DNA of 15,138 bases, taken from DATKIY01 sp035543875. GTDB taxonomy: Bacteria > Actinomycetota > Actinomycetes > JAHEKZ01. Below, one piece after another: positions 1 through 6,892 of this stretch; position 1 is the first letter of the stretch; each line of letters opens with the position of its first letter. Location: assembly GCA_035543875.1 (NCBI GenBank), contig DATKIY010000185.1, forward strand, positions 1 through 15,138, read 5' to 3'. A program made the translations under genes and the position numbers. The notes below the pieces were generated by a model. That model worked only from the letters and a program-made list of their open reading frames with translations, was not told the origin of the DNA and did no database searches.

Positions 1-945
1 GTTAGCGTTGGAAGCGCACAGACACTTAGCTCGACTGGCATGACTACAACGGCGCTGACGCTGTTGGCCGACACTGACGTGGTTGGCGACTCGGTTACAG
101 CCGTCTACACCCTGTCCTCTGGGAGTACGGCAACCGTCGACCTCGTTGCTGACGCGACAGGGAAGCACTGGACCGCATCAATACCTGCCGGCACGGGGCC
201 GTTCACGGCAGGCACTGCGTCATTTACTTTCACGGCACAGCACTCGTCTGGTACAACGTCGACCGCCGTGGCGACTGTTTCTCTCTCTGCGCCTGTCGTT
301 ACTTTCGCACTTTCTAACGCGACGGTAAGCACTACAAATGCACAACTGGGAGCTGCATACACAACGCAGGCGCCTATCACAGTTTCCGTTCAGACATCGA
401 CGACAGCTTCCTCAGTCCAGGTCACCTACCCGAAACAGGGTGGAACCACCTCGAGCCCGGTGAGCTTGACCTACAACGGAACGGCCTGGGTGGGGACGAT
501 CGCCGCCAGTGCGGGTCCTCTTACGCCAGGAAACGTGACGTTTACTTTCAGCGGGACGTCCGCGGGTGGTGCCACGGCGACAGCGTCGGCGAGTCTGACA
601 TTTGCTCAGCCGACTTTGGGAGCCATCTCCATCCTCACTCCGACAGTGACCCCTGCACTTGACACGAATGGTTCTGGGAAGTTGCAGAACGCTACGACGG
701 TCACCGTTGAACTTCTGAACGTTGATGCGACGGGTAACTCCGTCACCATCAAGGTCGGAAGTCTTGCGGCCGCGAGCGCCACCGCGTTAGGCACGACTGG
801 CCCATCCGGCGGCCAGTTGTTTAAAATTAGCCTGGCGAAGAACACGGTGCTGGGCACTGCCACGCCGACCTCCGTCGTCATCAATGTCACGAGATCGGCC
901 GACTCGGCTACTGCCACCGGAACCTACTCATTCCCGGTGACCTGA
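1..945 (+). CDS. Repeat-rich extracellular/pilin-associated protein, 5' truncated by window edge
   Basis: The reading frame is open from base 1, so this is the C-terminal 314 residues of a longer protein; the first ATG at base 40 is internal and has no ribosome binding site. The visible part is rich in Thr, Ser, Ala, Val and Gly, has no cysteine and alternates short hydrophobic strands, as expected of secreted beta-sandwich (Ig-like) domains. Three units about 107 residues apart share a pattern of an aromatic residue, a short strand, a Gly/Pro turn and a strand such as SFTFT or TFTFS. It overlaps the start of the next gene, a minor prepilin, by one base (TGATG), which places it in the type IV pilus operon. 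By position it may be a PilV-like minor pilin carrying a C-terminal adhesin-like region, but its N-terminus is outside the window, so a prepilin signal cannot be confirmed. It could instead be a secreted adhesin. Confidence 0.7.
   Translation, partial: VSVGSAQTLSSTGMTTTALTLLADTDVVGDSVTAVYTLSSGSTATVDLVADATGKHWTASIPAGTGPFTAGTASFTFTAQHSSGTTSTAVATVSLSAPVVTFALSNATVSTTNAQLGAAYTTQAPITVSVQTSTTASSVQVTYPKQGGTTSSPVSLTYNGTAWVGTIAASAGPLTPGNVTFTFSGTSAGGATATASASLTFAQPTLGAISILTPTVTPALDTNGSGKLQNATTVTVELLNVDATGNSVTIKVGSLAAASATALGTTGPSGGQLFKISLAKNTVLGTATPTSVVINVTRSADSATATGTYSFPVT
169..900 (+). repeat. Three tandem ~107-residue Ig-like protein repeats
   Basis: Within the truncated first gene, the segment beginning W-T-A-S-I-P-A-G near base 169 recurs as W-V-G-T-I-A-A-S near base 487 and more loosely as L-F-K-I-S-L-A-K near base 817. 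Each is followed by a Gly/Thr/Pro-rich turn and a hydrophobic strand (SFTFTA, TFTFSG, VVINVT). The spacing is 106-109 residues. The repeats are visible in protein but weak in DNA, so the duplication is old. The region marks the third conserved element of each unit, not full domain limits. Confidence 0.6.
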
Positions 946-1559
946 TGAAGCGCATTCGAATCGCACGTCGCGCTGGGAGCGACTCTGGCTTCAGTTTGAT
1001 GGAGCTGCTTGTTGTGGTGTCCCTGCTGTCTGTGGTTGGCACCATGGTGCTCTCGACAATCATTGTGACGAGCAAGATTCAGCGCAAGAACGACAGCATC
1101 ATCACGCAAAGGGTCGCAGCGCAGACTGCACTTGAGCGCATGGGACGCGACCTCACGGTGGCAAACCCGCTAACGGCGGCGGCGGCAGCTGACGTGTCCA
1201 TGAAGGTATACGTAAAAGGTTACTGCGAGGTTCATCGCTACTACATCAGCGGAACCACGCTGTCCCTCGATGTGAGTCGCTACCCGGCGTCGACGACGTG
1301 TACTACTGCGACCGGGACACTTGGTACGGCAGCGACGACGGTGCTGGCCCGCGGAGTCTCCAACGGCTCGGTGGCGCTGTTCACCTACTCAAAGTGGAGC
1401 AGCACCTCCAATGCTCGCACCAACATCACTGCACCCGTTGCTTCGGTGTCCGTCGGCACGGTGGACCGAGTCGAGATGGACCTACGGATGACAACGACCG
1501 ACGGCCAACCGATTGCTGAGACCGAGTCCGTCGACCTACGAAATGTGGAGATCCGATGA
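945..1559 (+). CDS. Type IV minor prepilin, PilW-like
   Basis: This 204-residue protein has a textbook class III (prepilin) signal: a basic 15-residue leader ending in Gly15, then F-S-L-M-E-L and a hydrophobic helix to about residue 42, with Glu at mature position +5. PilD would cut after Gly15, and Glu5 helps dock the subunit into the pilus. The globular part (about residues 55-204) has two cysteines, Cys94 and Cys119, that could form a disulfide. Length and order (before a PilX-like gene) suggest a PilW-type minor pilin that primes pilus assembly. The ATG overlaps the upstream stop by one base and there is no good Shine-Dalgarno, so translational coupling is likely. It overlaps the next gene by four bases (ATGA). 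The prepilin assignment is secure; the PilW subtype is inferred from context. Confidence 0.85.
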   Translation: MKRIRIARRAGSDSGFSLMELLVVVSLLSVVGTMVLSTIIVTSKIQRKNDSIITQRVAAQTALERMGRDLTVANPLTAAAAADVSMKVYVKGYCEVHRYYISGTTLSLDVSRYPASTTCTTATGTLGTAATTVLARGVSNGSVALFTYSKWSSTSNARTNITAPVASVSVGTVDRVEMDLRMTTTDGQPIAETESVDLRNVEIR

Positions 1560-2728
1560 TGTGCTCACGTTCGCGGGCCTTGATGAGGCGCATGCGGCTA
1601 GACGACGAGGGGTCGATGCTCTTCGCGATGCTCGGCGTTCTCATCGTGTCCGGACTCATGGTCGCCATCTTGATGACCGTGCTTATGGGTCAGCGCAGTA
1701 TTCGTTACGACCAGCGGTTTGATGCCTCGGGACAGGGAGCGGACGCCGGAGTTCAGCAAGCGTTCTTCGCGATCAACAGCCTCGACTATTCGAGCACTTC
1801 GACCTCGCTCAGCAGTAGCGGACCTGTGACCATCGGAAGCTCGAGCTACACCTGGACGGCCACGCGGCCCACGGCCACGTCACTCACCTGGACGGTGAAC
1901 TCAACTGCAACCACCACATCAGCCGGTGTAACCACGACGCGCAAAGTCTCCGCTCAAGTTCGTCAGAACTCGATCTTCACGCTGGCGGCGTTCGCCGATT
2001 CGACGCTGAACCTCGGGGGTAACAACACCGCAACGTCGTATCCGACATCGGGTCTGGGTGGAATTGCTACGAATGGCACGATCTCGATGAACGGTTCGTC
2101 TACGACGGTCGACTCCATCACGTTTTACGACTGGGCCGCAAACCCCAACACCAGTCGCTGCTCCGGATCGGCTTGTACTGCCACGACGACCTACACCGAC
2201 ACCAAGCTGGATATTGGTTCTGCAGTGGCGTCGACCGGATTCATCCAGGCCCAGATTGATGAGTGCAAGGCAGCAGGTCCGCTGACGGCCTTCGTCGGAT
2301 CCACGATCGCCGCGCGTAGCGCGCCCTACTGCTTCACCTCGTTCTATGCGGACACCGACAACTTCACGGTAACGGGGACCGGAAACGCACGTATTTTTGT
2401 TGAGGGTGGCGACGTCGTGCTGGGGGACAAGAACCACGCTGAGATCAACTACGACGTGTCAAGTGCGCCGAACTCGATCAAGCTGCAGATTTACACCACC
2501 GGGAACACGGTGAGCATGTACAACCAGGGGCACATCGCGGCTTCCCTCTATGCGCCTAACGCGGCATGCAGTGCGGCTACGTCCAATGCGGCGACGGACT
2601 TCTACGGCTCGATGATCTGCAAATCCATTGACAACGTTGGTGGTTGGACCTTCCACTACGACACTCGTCTCTCCGACGTGGGAGACGGGACGTGGCGGAT
2701 CAAGGACTACGCGGAACCGCAGAGCTAA
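1556..2728 (+). CDS. PilX/GspK-like minor pilin without Glu5
   Basis: This 390-residue protein has a basic N-terminus, then D-E-G-S-M-L-F-A-M-L and a hydrophobic helix (about residues 21-44), like PilX N-terminal domains. If Gly19 is the processing site, position +5 is Ala, not Glu; GspK-type tip pilins also lack Glu5. A Ser/Thr-rich stretch follows, then a long beta-rich region with several cysteines (about residues 200-355). The C-terminus carries Y-A-P-N-A (332-336), D-F-Y-G-S (348-352) and H-Y-D (367-369), a pattern I associate with the C-terminal domain of many PilX-like proteins (I believe catalogued as DUF7305). It starts with ATG in a four-base overlap with the upstream prepilin gene. 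It probably sits in the minor-pilin tip complex of the pilus. Confidence is good for pilus association and lower for the exact subfamily. Confidence 0.72.
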   Translation: MMCSRSRALMRRMRLDDEGSMLFAMLGVLIVSGLMVAILMTVLMGQRSIRYDQRFDASGQGADAGVQQAFFAINSLDYSSTSTSLSSSGPVTIGSSSYTWTATRPTATSLTWTVNSTATTTSAGVTTTRKVSAQVRQNSIFTLAAFADSTLNLGGNNTATSYPTSGLGGIATNGTISMNGSSTTVDSITFYDWAANPNTSRCSGSACTATTTYTDTKLDIGSAVASTGFIQAQIDECKAAGPLTAFVGSTIAARSAPYCFTSFYADTDNFTVTGTGNARIFVEGGDVVLGDKNHAEINYDVSSAPNSIKLQIYTTGNTVSMYNQGHIAASLYAPNAACSAATSNAATDFYGSMICKSIDNVGGWTFHYDTRLSDVGDGTWRIKDYAEPQS

Positions 2729-2800
2729 CACTCGGACGATCGCGACAGTCGCGGGCGAGTCGCTCGTGGCCGTCGGGATTCATCCGTACGCTCCGTCATC
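2729..2800 (+). other. Intergenic gap with two short stem-loops before pilD
   Basis: This 72-base gap is one of only two longer gaps in the pilus block. It holds two adjacent potential hairpins: CGCGA-CAG-TCGCG (2741-2753) and CGAG-TCG-CTCG (2756-2766). No T-run follows either, so they are not standard intrinsic terminators. There is no clear Shine-Dalgarno before the pilD ATG at 2801. The hairpins could be an mRNA processing or stability element, but 4-5 bp stems in G+C-rich DNA can arise by chance. Confidence 0.35.
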
Positions 2801-3580
2801 ATGACTGCCTTCGTCGTCGCCACAGTCGCGTTGCTGGGTCTTGTGGTGGGTTCGTTCCTCAATGTCGTCATCTATCGGGTGCCAGTGGGCGAGTCGGTGG
2901 TGTCACCCCGCTCACGTTGCCCGGGCTGCGGGGAGTCGATCGCGGAACGCGACAACATCCCGGTGCTCTCCTGGCTCATCCTTCGGGGCCGTTGCCGAAG
3001 CTGCGGGGAACCGATCAGCATCCGTTACCCGCTTGTCGAGCTGGGTCACGCGCTGCTGTGGCTCGTCATGCTCGCCCAGTTTGAACTGACCTGGGAACTT
3101 CCGGCATTTCTCTACTTGGCCTCGGTAGGCCTTGCGCTGGCCATGATTGACCTGGACACCAAGCGTCTGCCCAACGCGCTCACACTGCCGTCGTATGTGG
3201 TTGGCGCGGTCCTGCTGCTGCTCCCAGCACTGTTCGACGACCAGTGGGACGACTACCTACGGGCCGGCCTCGGAATGGTGGCTCTGTACGGCTTCTACTT
3301 CGTGCTGGCGCTGATCTACCCCAAAGGGATGGGTTGGGGCGACGTGAAGCTGGCGGGGGTGCTTGGGCTATACCTCGGGTGGCTGGGGTGGGGTTCGCTG
3401 GTGGTGGGCGGTTTCCTTGGCTTCCTGCTGGGTGCACTGATCGGCGGCGGGCTCATGCTGGTCCGCCGAGCCGGCCGCAAAACCAAGATCCCCTTTGGTC
3501 CGTTCATGCTGGCCGGCGCGCTGTTGGCGATTGTGTGGGGACAGCAGTGGTGGGACCTCTACTTGGACACTCTGGCGTAG
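2801..3580 (+). CDS. pilD: Prepilin peptidase / N-methyltransferase, PilD
   Basis: This 259-residue polytopic membrane enzyme cleaves the leader of type IV prepilins at the cytoplasmic side of the membrane and N-methylates the new N-terminus. The N-terminal part has G-S-F-L-N-V-V-I-Y-R (17-26) and the two CxxC pairs (Cys40/43 and Cys65/68) typical of the zinc-binding methylase domain. The A24 aspartyl protease domain has M-I-D-L-D (115-119) and G-W-G-D-V-K (178-183). Asp117 and Asp181 are 64 residues apart, the same spacing as the catalytic pair in TcpJ and XcpA. About seven membrane helices are visible and the length is normal. Its substrates would include the two minor pilins encoded just upstream. 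The start is the ATG at 2801; no strong ribosome site precedes it, but the protein begins as the family does. Confidence 0.95.
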   Translation: MTAFVVATVALLGLVVGSFLNVVIYRVPVGESVVSPRSRCPGCGESIAERDNIPVLSWLILRGRCRSCGEPISIRYPLVELGHALLWLVMLAQFELTWELPAFLYLASVGLALAMIDLDTKRLPNALTLPSYVVGAVLLLLPALFDDQWDDYLRAGLGMVALYGFYFVLALIYPKGMGWGDVKLAGVLGLYLGWLGWGSLVVGGFLGFLLGALIGGGLMLVRRAGRKTKIPFGPFMLAGALLAIVWGQQWWDLYLDTLA

Positions 3581-3702
3581 CCCGAGTTGTTGGGATCTGT
3601 TGTGACGAAGGACTCAAGGGACAGCGTGGAACGGCCGATCTAACCCCCGACATAGTCCGAAAGGACTCACCCACGTGGCGCAATGCCGCCTGCGTGAAGG
3701 GG
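3581..3702 (+). promoter_or_regulatory. Possible structured leader of pilM
   Basis: The gap between pilD and pilM contains a 5-bp hairpin capped by a GNRA loop, AGTCC-GAAA-GGACT (3654-3667). A second two-part hairpin follows, with outer stem CACG/CGTG (3672-3675 with 3693-3696) and inner stem GGCG/CGCC (3677-3680 with 3687-3690). The pilM Shine-Dalgarno begins right after it at 3697. A short direct repeat, CGAAGGACTCA (3606) and CGAAAGGACTCA (3658), is also present. The layout fits a cis-acting RNA controlling pilM translation, but I match it to no known riboswitch class and no promoter is convincing. Confidence 0.4.
3697..3702 (+). promoter_or_regulatory. Shine-Dalgarno that decides the pilM start
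   Basis: AAGGGG ends six bases before the in-frame GTG at 3709. The in-frame ATG at 3703 directly abuts the site and the GTG at 3694 precedes it, so neither could use it. Confidence 0.6.
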
Positions 3703-3708
3703 ATGGAC

Positions 3709-4773
3709 GTGGCTGGAAGAACTGCCATAGGTCTCGACATCGGGACGTCAGGCGTGCGCGCTGCTGAACTTGCGTTCGGCAAATCGGGCATCACTTTGGA
3801 AAAGTTCGCTCAGGTGGGGTTGCCTGAAGGTGCTGTCAGGGACGGCGAGGTTATGAAGCCGGACGTCGTGGCAGCCGCCATCAGGGAGCTCTGGGCGCAC
3901 ACCAAGTTCAGTGACAAGAAAGTCATCGTCGGTGTGGCCAATCAAAAGGTCATCGTTCGGCAGGTTGACCTGCCGTGGCAGCCGATGGACGAACTGCGGG
4001 AGTCGCTGGCGTTCCAGGTGCAAGACACGATCCCCATGCCGGTTGAACAGGCCGTACTCGACTTCTACCCACTCGACGAGCTGACCAGCGAAAATGGCGC
4101 GCGCGTTCTGCGCGGACTGCTGGTGGCAGCTTCTCGCGACATGGTGCAAGCGCAACTCGACGCGGTGCAGCAAGCGGGCCTCACGCCAACCATGGTCGAC
4201 CTGACCGCCTTCGCCGTACTCCGGTCGCTAGCCGATTCCGATGACCTCGGAATGGGCGGCGAGATGGAAGCGCTTGTTGATGTCGGCGCCCGAGTGACAA
4301 ACATCGTCGTTCACGAAGGTGGCATTCCCCGCTTCGTCCGCATCCTGCTGATGGGTGGAGCAGACGTTACCGACGCTCTGTCCGAGCGCACCGGCACCGC
4401 TTACACCGATGCCGAAGCGCGCAAGCACGAGATGGGAATGTCGGCACAGTCCGATGACCTAGACGACCAAGCAGCTGGCCGAGTGATGGAAGCTGCAGGA
4501 CAAGCGTTCGTCGACCAGGTGCGCGGCTCGCTCGACTACTACATGGCCTCTCCCGGAGCACGCCCGATTGGTCGGGTTGTTCTCACCGGCGGTGGGTCGC
4601 GACTTTCTGGGCTCGTTGACCGACTGCACACGGCCACGCGCATTCCGGTGCAACGTGGCACCGCCTTTGGTGATCTCACCATTGGCAAGACAGGGCTTAG
4701 TCCCGAGCAGATGGAGTTCGTTGAGCCGCTGGCCGCAGTGCCGGTGGGACTGGCCTTGGGAGCCGCATCATGA
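3709..4773 (+). CDS. pilM: Type IV pilus assembly actin-like ATPase, PilM
   Basis: This 354-residue cytoplasmic actin-fold protein anchors the PilN/PilO inner-membrane ring and links it to the motor. Phosphate-1 is G-L-D-I-G-T-S (8-14), phosphate-2 is L-V-D-V-G-A-R (189-195) and the adenosine motif is V-L-T-G-G-G-S (291-297), as in the FtsA/PilM family. The frame is open far upstream, to about 3244, but that part overlaps pilD and looks non-coding. I choose GTG 3709 because a Shine-Dalgarno lies six bases upstream and family members begin just before T-A-I-G-L-D-I-G. ATG 3703 would add two residues. The gene overlaps pilN by four bases (ATGA). The assignment is secure. Confidence 0.93.
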   Translation: MAGRTAIGLDIGTSGVRAAELAFGKSGITLEKFAQVGLPEGAVRDGEVMKPDVVAAAIRELWAHTKFSDKKVIVGVANQKVIVRQVDLPWQPMDELRESLAFQVQDTIPMPVEQAVLDFYPLDELTSENGARVLRGLLVAASRDMVQAQLDAVQQAGLTPTMVDLTAFAVLRSLADSDDLGMGGEMEALVDVGARVTNIVVHEGGIPRFVRILLMGGADVTDALSERTGTAYTDAEARKHEMGMSAQSDDLDDQAAGRVMEAAGQAFVDQVRGSLDYYMASPGARPIGRVVLTGGGSRLSGLVDRLHTATRIPVQRGTAFGDLTIGKTGLSPEQMEFVEPLAAVPVGLALGAAS

Positions 4774-5459
4774 CGACCTTGACCGCTGCGCGGGTGTCGG
4801 AGTTTCCGCGCGTCAACCTGCTGCCGCCAGAGATCGCGGCGGCTGCTCAGCTCAAGCGACTGAAGGGGCTGTTGGGCCTTTTGGTTGCCATGGCGATCGT
4901 TGTCGCTGGTGCGCTGTACTTCTGGGCCAGCGGCCAGGTGTCGTCTGCACAGGACGACTTGACGACCGCGCAGGCAACGGGCTCGCAGCTTCAGGCCAAG
5001 GTGGATACGTTCGCTGAGGTACCTGAGGTGCTGGGCGAGCTCGATGCGGCTCAGGCCTCGCTCGTTCAGGCGATGACACCGGAAATCCGGTGGTCGTTCT
5101 ACCTCAACGACCTGAGCCTCACCATCCCCGACTCAACTCGACTCGAAACACTGGTGCTCACCAACTCGGCAGCGGCCGAGCAGGTAACGGGCAAGACGAT
5201 CACCGCCGAAACGCCGTTGGGTGTGCCCACGATGGGTCACATCGAGTTTGGCGGCAAGGCGGTCAAGTTCGACTCGGTTGCGTCCTGGCTGCAAGCCGTT
5301 GCCGGGCAAGACGCCAGCGTTGAGCCCGGCCTTACCAAGGGCGAAGTCCAGTACGACGAGGAAAACGGCAACAGGTACGTCGAGTTCTCGTCTTGGACCA
5401 ACCTGAACGTGGAAGCTGCCTCGATGCGCTTCGAACAAGTGCTAGCGGACGGGGAGTGA
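4770..5459 (+). CDS. pilN: Type IV pilus inner-membrane assembly protein PilN
   Basis: This 229-residue bitopic protein has an N-terminal cytoplasmic tail with the V-N-L-L-P-P-E motif (15-21), the segment by which PilN binds a groove on PilM. A membrane helix (about 32-54) and a periplasm-side coiled coil (about 56-92) follow, then a ferredoxin-like C-terminal region of alternating strands and helices. PilN pairs with PilO to form the alignment ring that connects PilM to the outer parts of the machine. It starts in a four-base overlap with pilM, so the two partners are made in coupled amounts. Its last codons contain the GGGGAG ribosome site for pilO. Confidence 0.9.
   Translation: MTTLTAARVSEFPRVNLLPPEIAAAAQLKRLKGLLGLLVAMAIVVAGALYFWASGQVSSAQDDLTTAQATGSQLQAKVDTFAEVPEVLGELDAAQASLVQAMTPEIRWSFYLNDLSLTIPDSTRLETLVLTNSAAAEQVTGKTITAETPLGVPTMGHIEFGGKAVKFDSVASWLQAVAGQDASVEPGLTKGEVQYDEENGNRYVEFSSWTNLNVEAASMRFEQVLADGE
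5451..5456 (+). promoter_or_regulatory. Shine-Dalgarno for pilO
   Basis: GGGGAG lies inside the last codons of pilN, four bases before the pilO ATG at 5461, and supports that start. Confidence 0.6.
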
Positions 5460-5460
5460 C

Positions 5461-6144
5461 ATGACCACCTCACGTAAATGGAGTTTGGGTACCGCAGTGG
5501 TCGTGGTTCTTATCCTCGTCGCTACGTGGTTCTTGCTGGTGTCACCAAAGCGTGGCGATGCAGCCGCCCTTGAGACCCAGACACAGGGACAAGAAGACAC
5601 GAACTCGCAGCTTCAGGTGCAGCTCTCCACACTTCAGGAGCAGAACAAAGACCTCCCCAAGTACCAGGCGCAGCTCGCCGCGCTTCGTGAGCAGGTGCCG
5701 CAGTCGAACGAAATGCCTGGCTTTATTCGCCAGCTGACGCAAGCGGCTGACTCATCGGGTGTGTTCCTGCAGTCGCTCGAGCCGGCTACGGCGGTTTCGT
5801 TGTCGAAAGATGGAGTCCCACCGACGGCTATCTCGCCTGAGGGCGCACTTCCGCCAGAACTGCTGGCGGGCCTTGACGTCAAGATCGTAGTGTACGGCGG
5901 TTTCTATGAGATTCAGCAGTTCACCAACAAGCTGGAGAAGCTCCAGCGGTACACGCTCGTCGCGGGCTTGAACATCGGGCCGCTAGACGCCAGTCAGCTC
6001 GACAACCTCGATGACGTCGAAGCGAGGGGCAGTGAGGACCTGCTGACAGGAACGTTCAGCGGTCGGATCTACCTCCTGCCGCCAACGCCGGAGGTCGTTC
6101 CGACCGAGGCTGTCACCCCGCCAACTACTACCCCGCAGTCCTAG
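5461..6144 (+). CDS. pilO: Type IV pilus inner-membrane assembly protein PilO
   Basis: This 227-residue bitopic protein has a short basic N-terminus, one membrane helix (about 9-28), a Gln/Leu-rich coiled coil (about 34-79), and the typical PilO transition around L-R-E-Q-V-P (75-80) followed by a segment ending S-L-E-P. The C-terminal domain has the strand-helix pattern of the PilO ferredoxin-like fold. A flexible Pro/Thr-rich tail of about 20 residues follows, which is not general in PilO. PilO forms heterodimers with PilN. The gene starts one base after the pilN stop. Its stop codon overlaps the strong ribosome site of the next gene. Confidence 0.88.
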   Translation: MTTSRKWSLGTAVVVVLILVATWFLLVSPKRGDAAALETQTQGQEDTNSQLQVQLSTLQEQNKDLPKYQAQLAALREQVPQSNEMPGFIRQLTQAADSSGVFLQSLEPATAVSLSKDGVPPTAISPEGALPPELLAGLDVKIVVYGGFYEIQQFTNKLEKLQRYTLVAGLNIGPLDASQLDNLDDVEARGSEDLLTGTFSGRIYLLPPTPEVVPTEAVTPPTTTPQS

Positions 6145-6148
6145 GAGG
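6143..6148 (+). promoter_or_regulatory. Strong Shine-Dalgarno for the PilP-like gene
   Basis: A perfect AGGAGG overlaps the pilO stop codon (TAG) and lies nine bases before the ATG at 6158. It is the strongest ribosome site in the pilus block. Confidence 0.65.
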
Positions 6149-6157
6149 ACGAGCCTG

Positions 6158-6850
6158 ATGAGCGAGACGATGCAGGCCCCCATCGAGGGCGAAGCAGAAC
6201 CGGTAGGTAGTTCCGCAGCGGGTAATCGACGCTTGTTGATCGCCCTAGCAGCGGTCGCTGGTGTCGTGGTTGTCGGTGCGGCTGTCTACTTCCTGTTCTT
6301 GTCAGGTGGTTCCGAGGAAGAACTAGGAGCCATCCCGCAGTCACCGGTCGTTGCCGCGACAGACGATGCGAATGCGAATGGCGATGACCAGAACTCGGGC
6401 GATGGCACCAAAGCTGGTGACAAGGTCCCGGTGAAGTACGACGGAAACGTTGGACGCGACCCCTTCCAGCCGCTTGCGCTCGAGACTGAGGCGCCACCGG
6501 CGACGGCTGCTCCTACTGACCAGCCGACGTCTGCGCCGACTGACGCGCCAACGGACCCAGTAACGGACCCGACAACCAATCCCACCAGCTCGTCAGGAAC
6601 GGACTCGACATCGTTCGTCGTCGTTGTGAAGTCGGTGAACGTCGCCCGTGATAAGGCGGTCGTCTCCGTGAACGGCTCCAAGTACACCGTCAGCACCGAC
6701 GAGGTTTTCCCGAGCCCCGACATTGGTCCTTTCCAGGTCGTACGACTTGGCAAGACCGACTCAAACAGGGGAGTCGTGAAGGTTCTGTATGGCAGCGATT
6801 TGCCCGTCATCTTGAAAGAGGGCAACTCGGTCACCTTCGGTAGCGTCTGA
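6158..6850 (+). CDS. Bitopic protein, candidate PilP/GspC-like partner of PilNO
   Basis: I do not recognise a named family for the whole 230 residues. In order it has a cytoplasmic N-terminus, a membrane helix (about 25-49), an acidic Asn/Asp/Gly-rich stretch, the motif N-V-G-R-D-P-F-Q-P-L (97-106), a Pro/Thr/Ser/Asp linker (about 110-151), and a compact beta-rich domain (about 152-229). The GRDPFQP segment and small C-terminal beta domain recall PilP and GspC, where an R-x-PF-like segment precedes the homology-region domain. PilP follows PilO in the classical pilMNOP order, and this gene follows pilO by 13 bases. I infer that it completes the inner-membrane ring. Unlike Gram-negative PilP it has a membrane helix and no lipobox, and a monoderm would have no PilQ secretin to bind. 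Function is inferred from architecture and position. Confidence 0.55.
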   Translation: MSETMQAPIEGEAEPVGSSAAGNRRLLIALAAVAGVVVVGAAVYFLFLSGGSEEELGAIPQSPVVAATDDANANGDDQNSGDGTKAGDKVPVKYDGNVGRDPFQPLALETEAPPATAAPTDQPTSAPTDAPTDPVTDPTTNPTSSSGTDSTSFVVVVKSVNVARDKAVVSVNGSKYTVSTDEVFPSPDIGPFQVVRLGKTDSNRGVVKVLYGSDLPVILKEGNSVTFGSV

Positions 6851-6892
6851 CCTCAACCCGGCGAGGCATGGCTGGTCTGAAAGACTTGCCCC

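Noticed and set aside
1919..2437. 172-residue minus-strand frame opposite the PilX-like gene
   Set aside because: It is Arg/Gly/Val-rich without recognisable motifs and fully antisense to a well-supported gene.
3244..3708. Long upstream extension of the pilM reading frame
   Set aside because: It overlaps pilD in another frame, is rich in Arg and Gly as expected of a shadow frame, and the ribosome site at 3697-3702 with the family N-terminus points to GTG 3709.
3581..3708. Cyclic-di-GMP-I (GEMM) riboswitch upstream of pilM
   Set aside because: The pilus context and GNRA loop suggested it, but the conserved GGGACGCAAAGCC-like core and the matching 5' strand are not present.
3675..3767. 30-codon leader peptide starting at GTG 3675, nine bases after AAAGGA
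   Set aside because: The ribosome-like site is good, but the predicted peptide is Arg/Cys-rich, resembles an out-of-frame reading and overlaps pilM. Without conservation data it cannot be supported.
6286..6834. 182-residue minus-strand frame opposite the PilP-like gene
   Set aside because: Its low-complexity Ser/Val/Gly stretch is the antisense of the Pro/Thr-rich linker; it has no ribosome site or motif.
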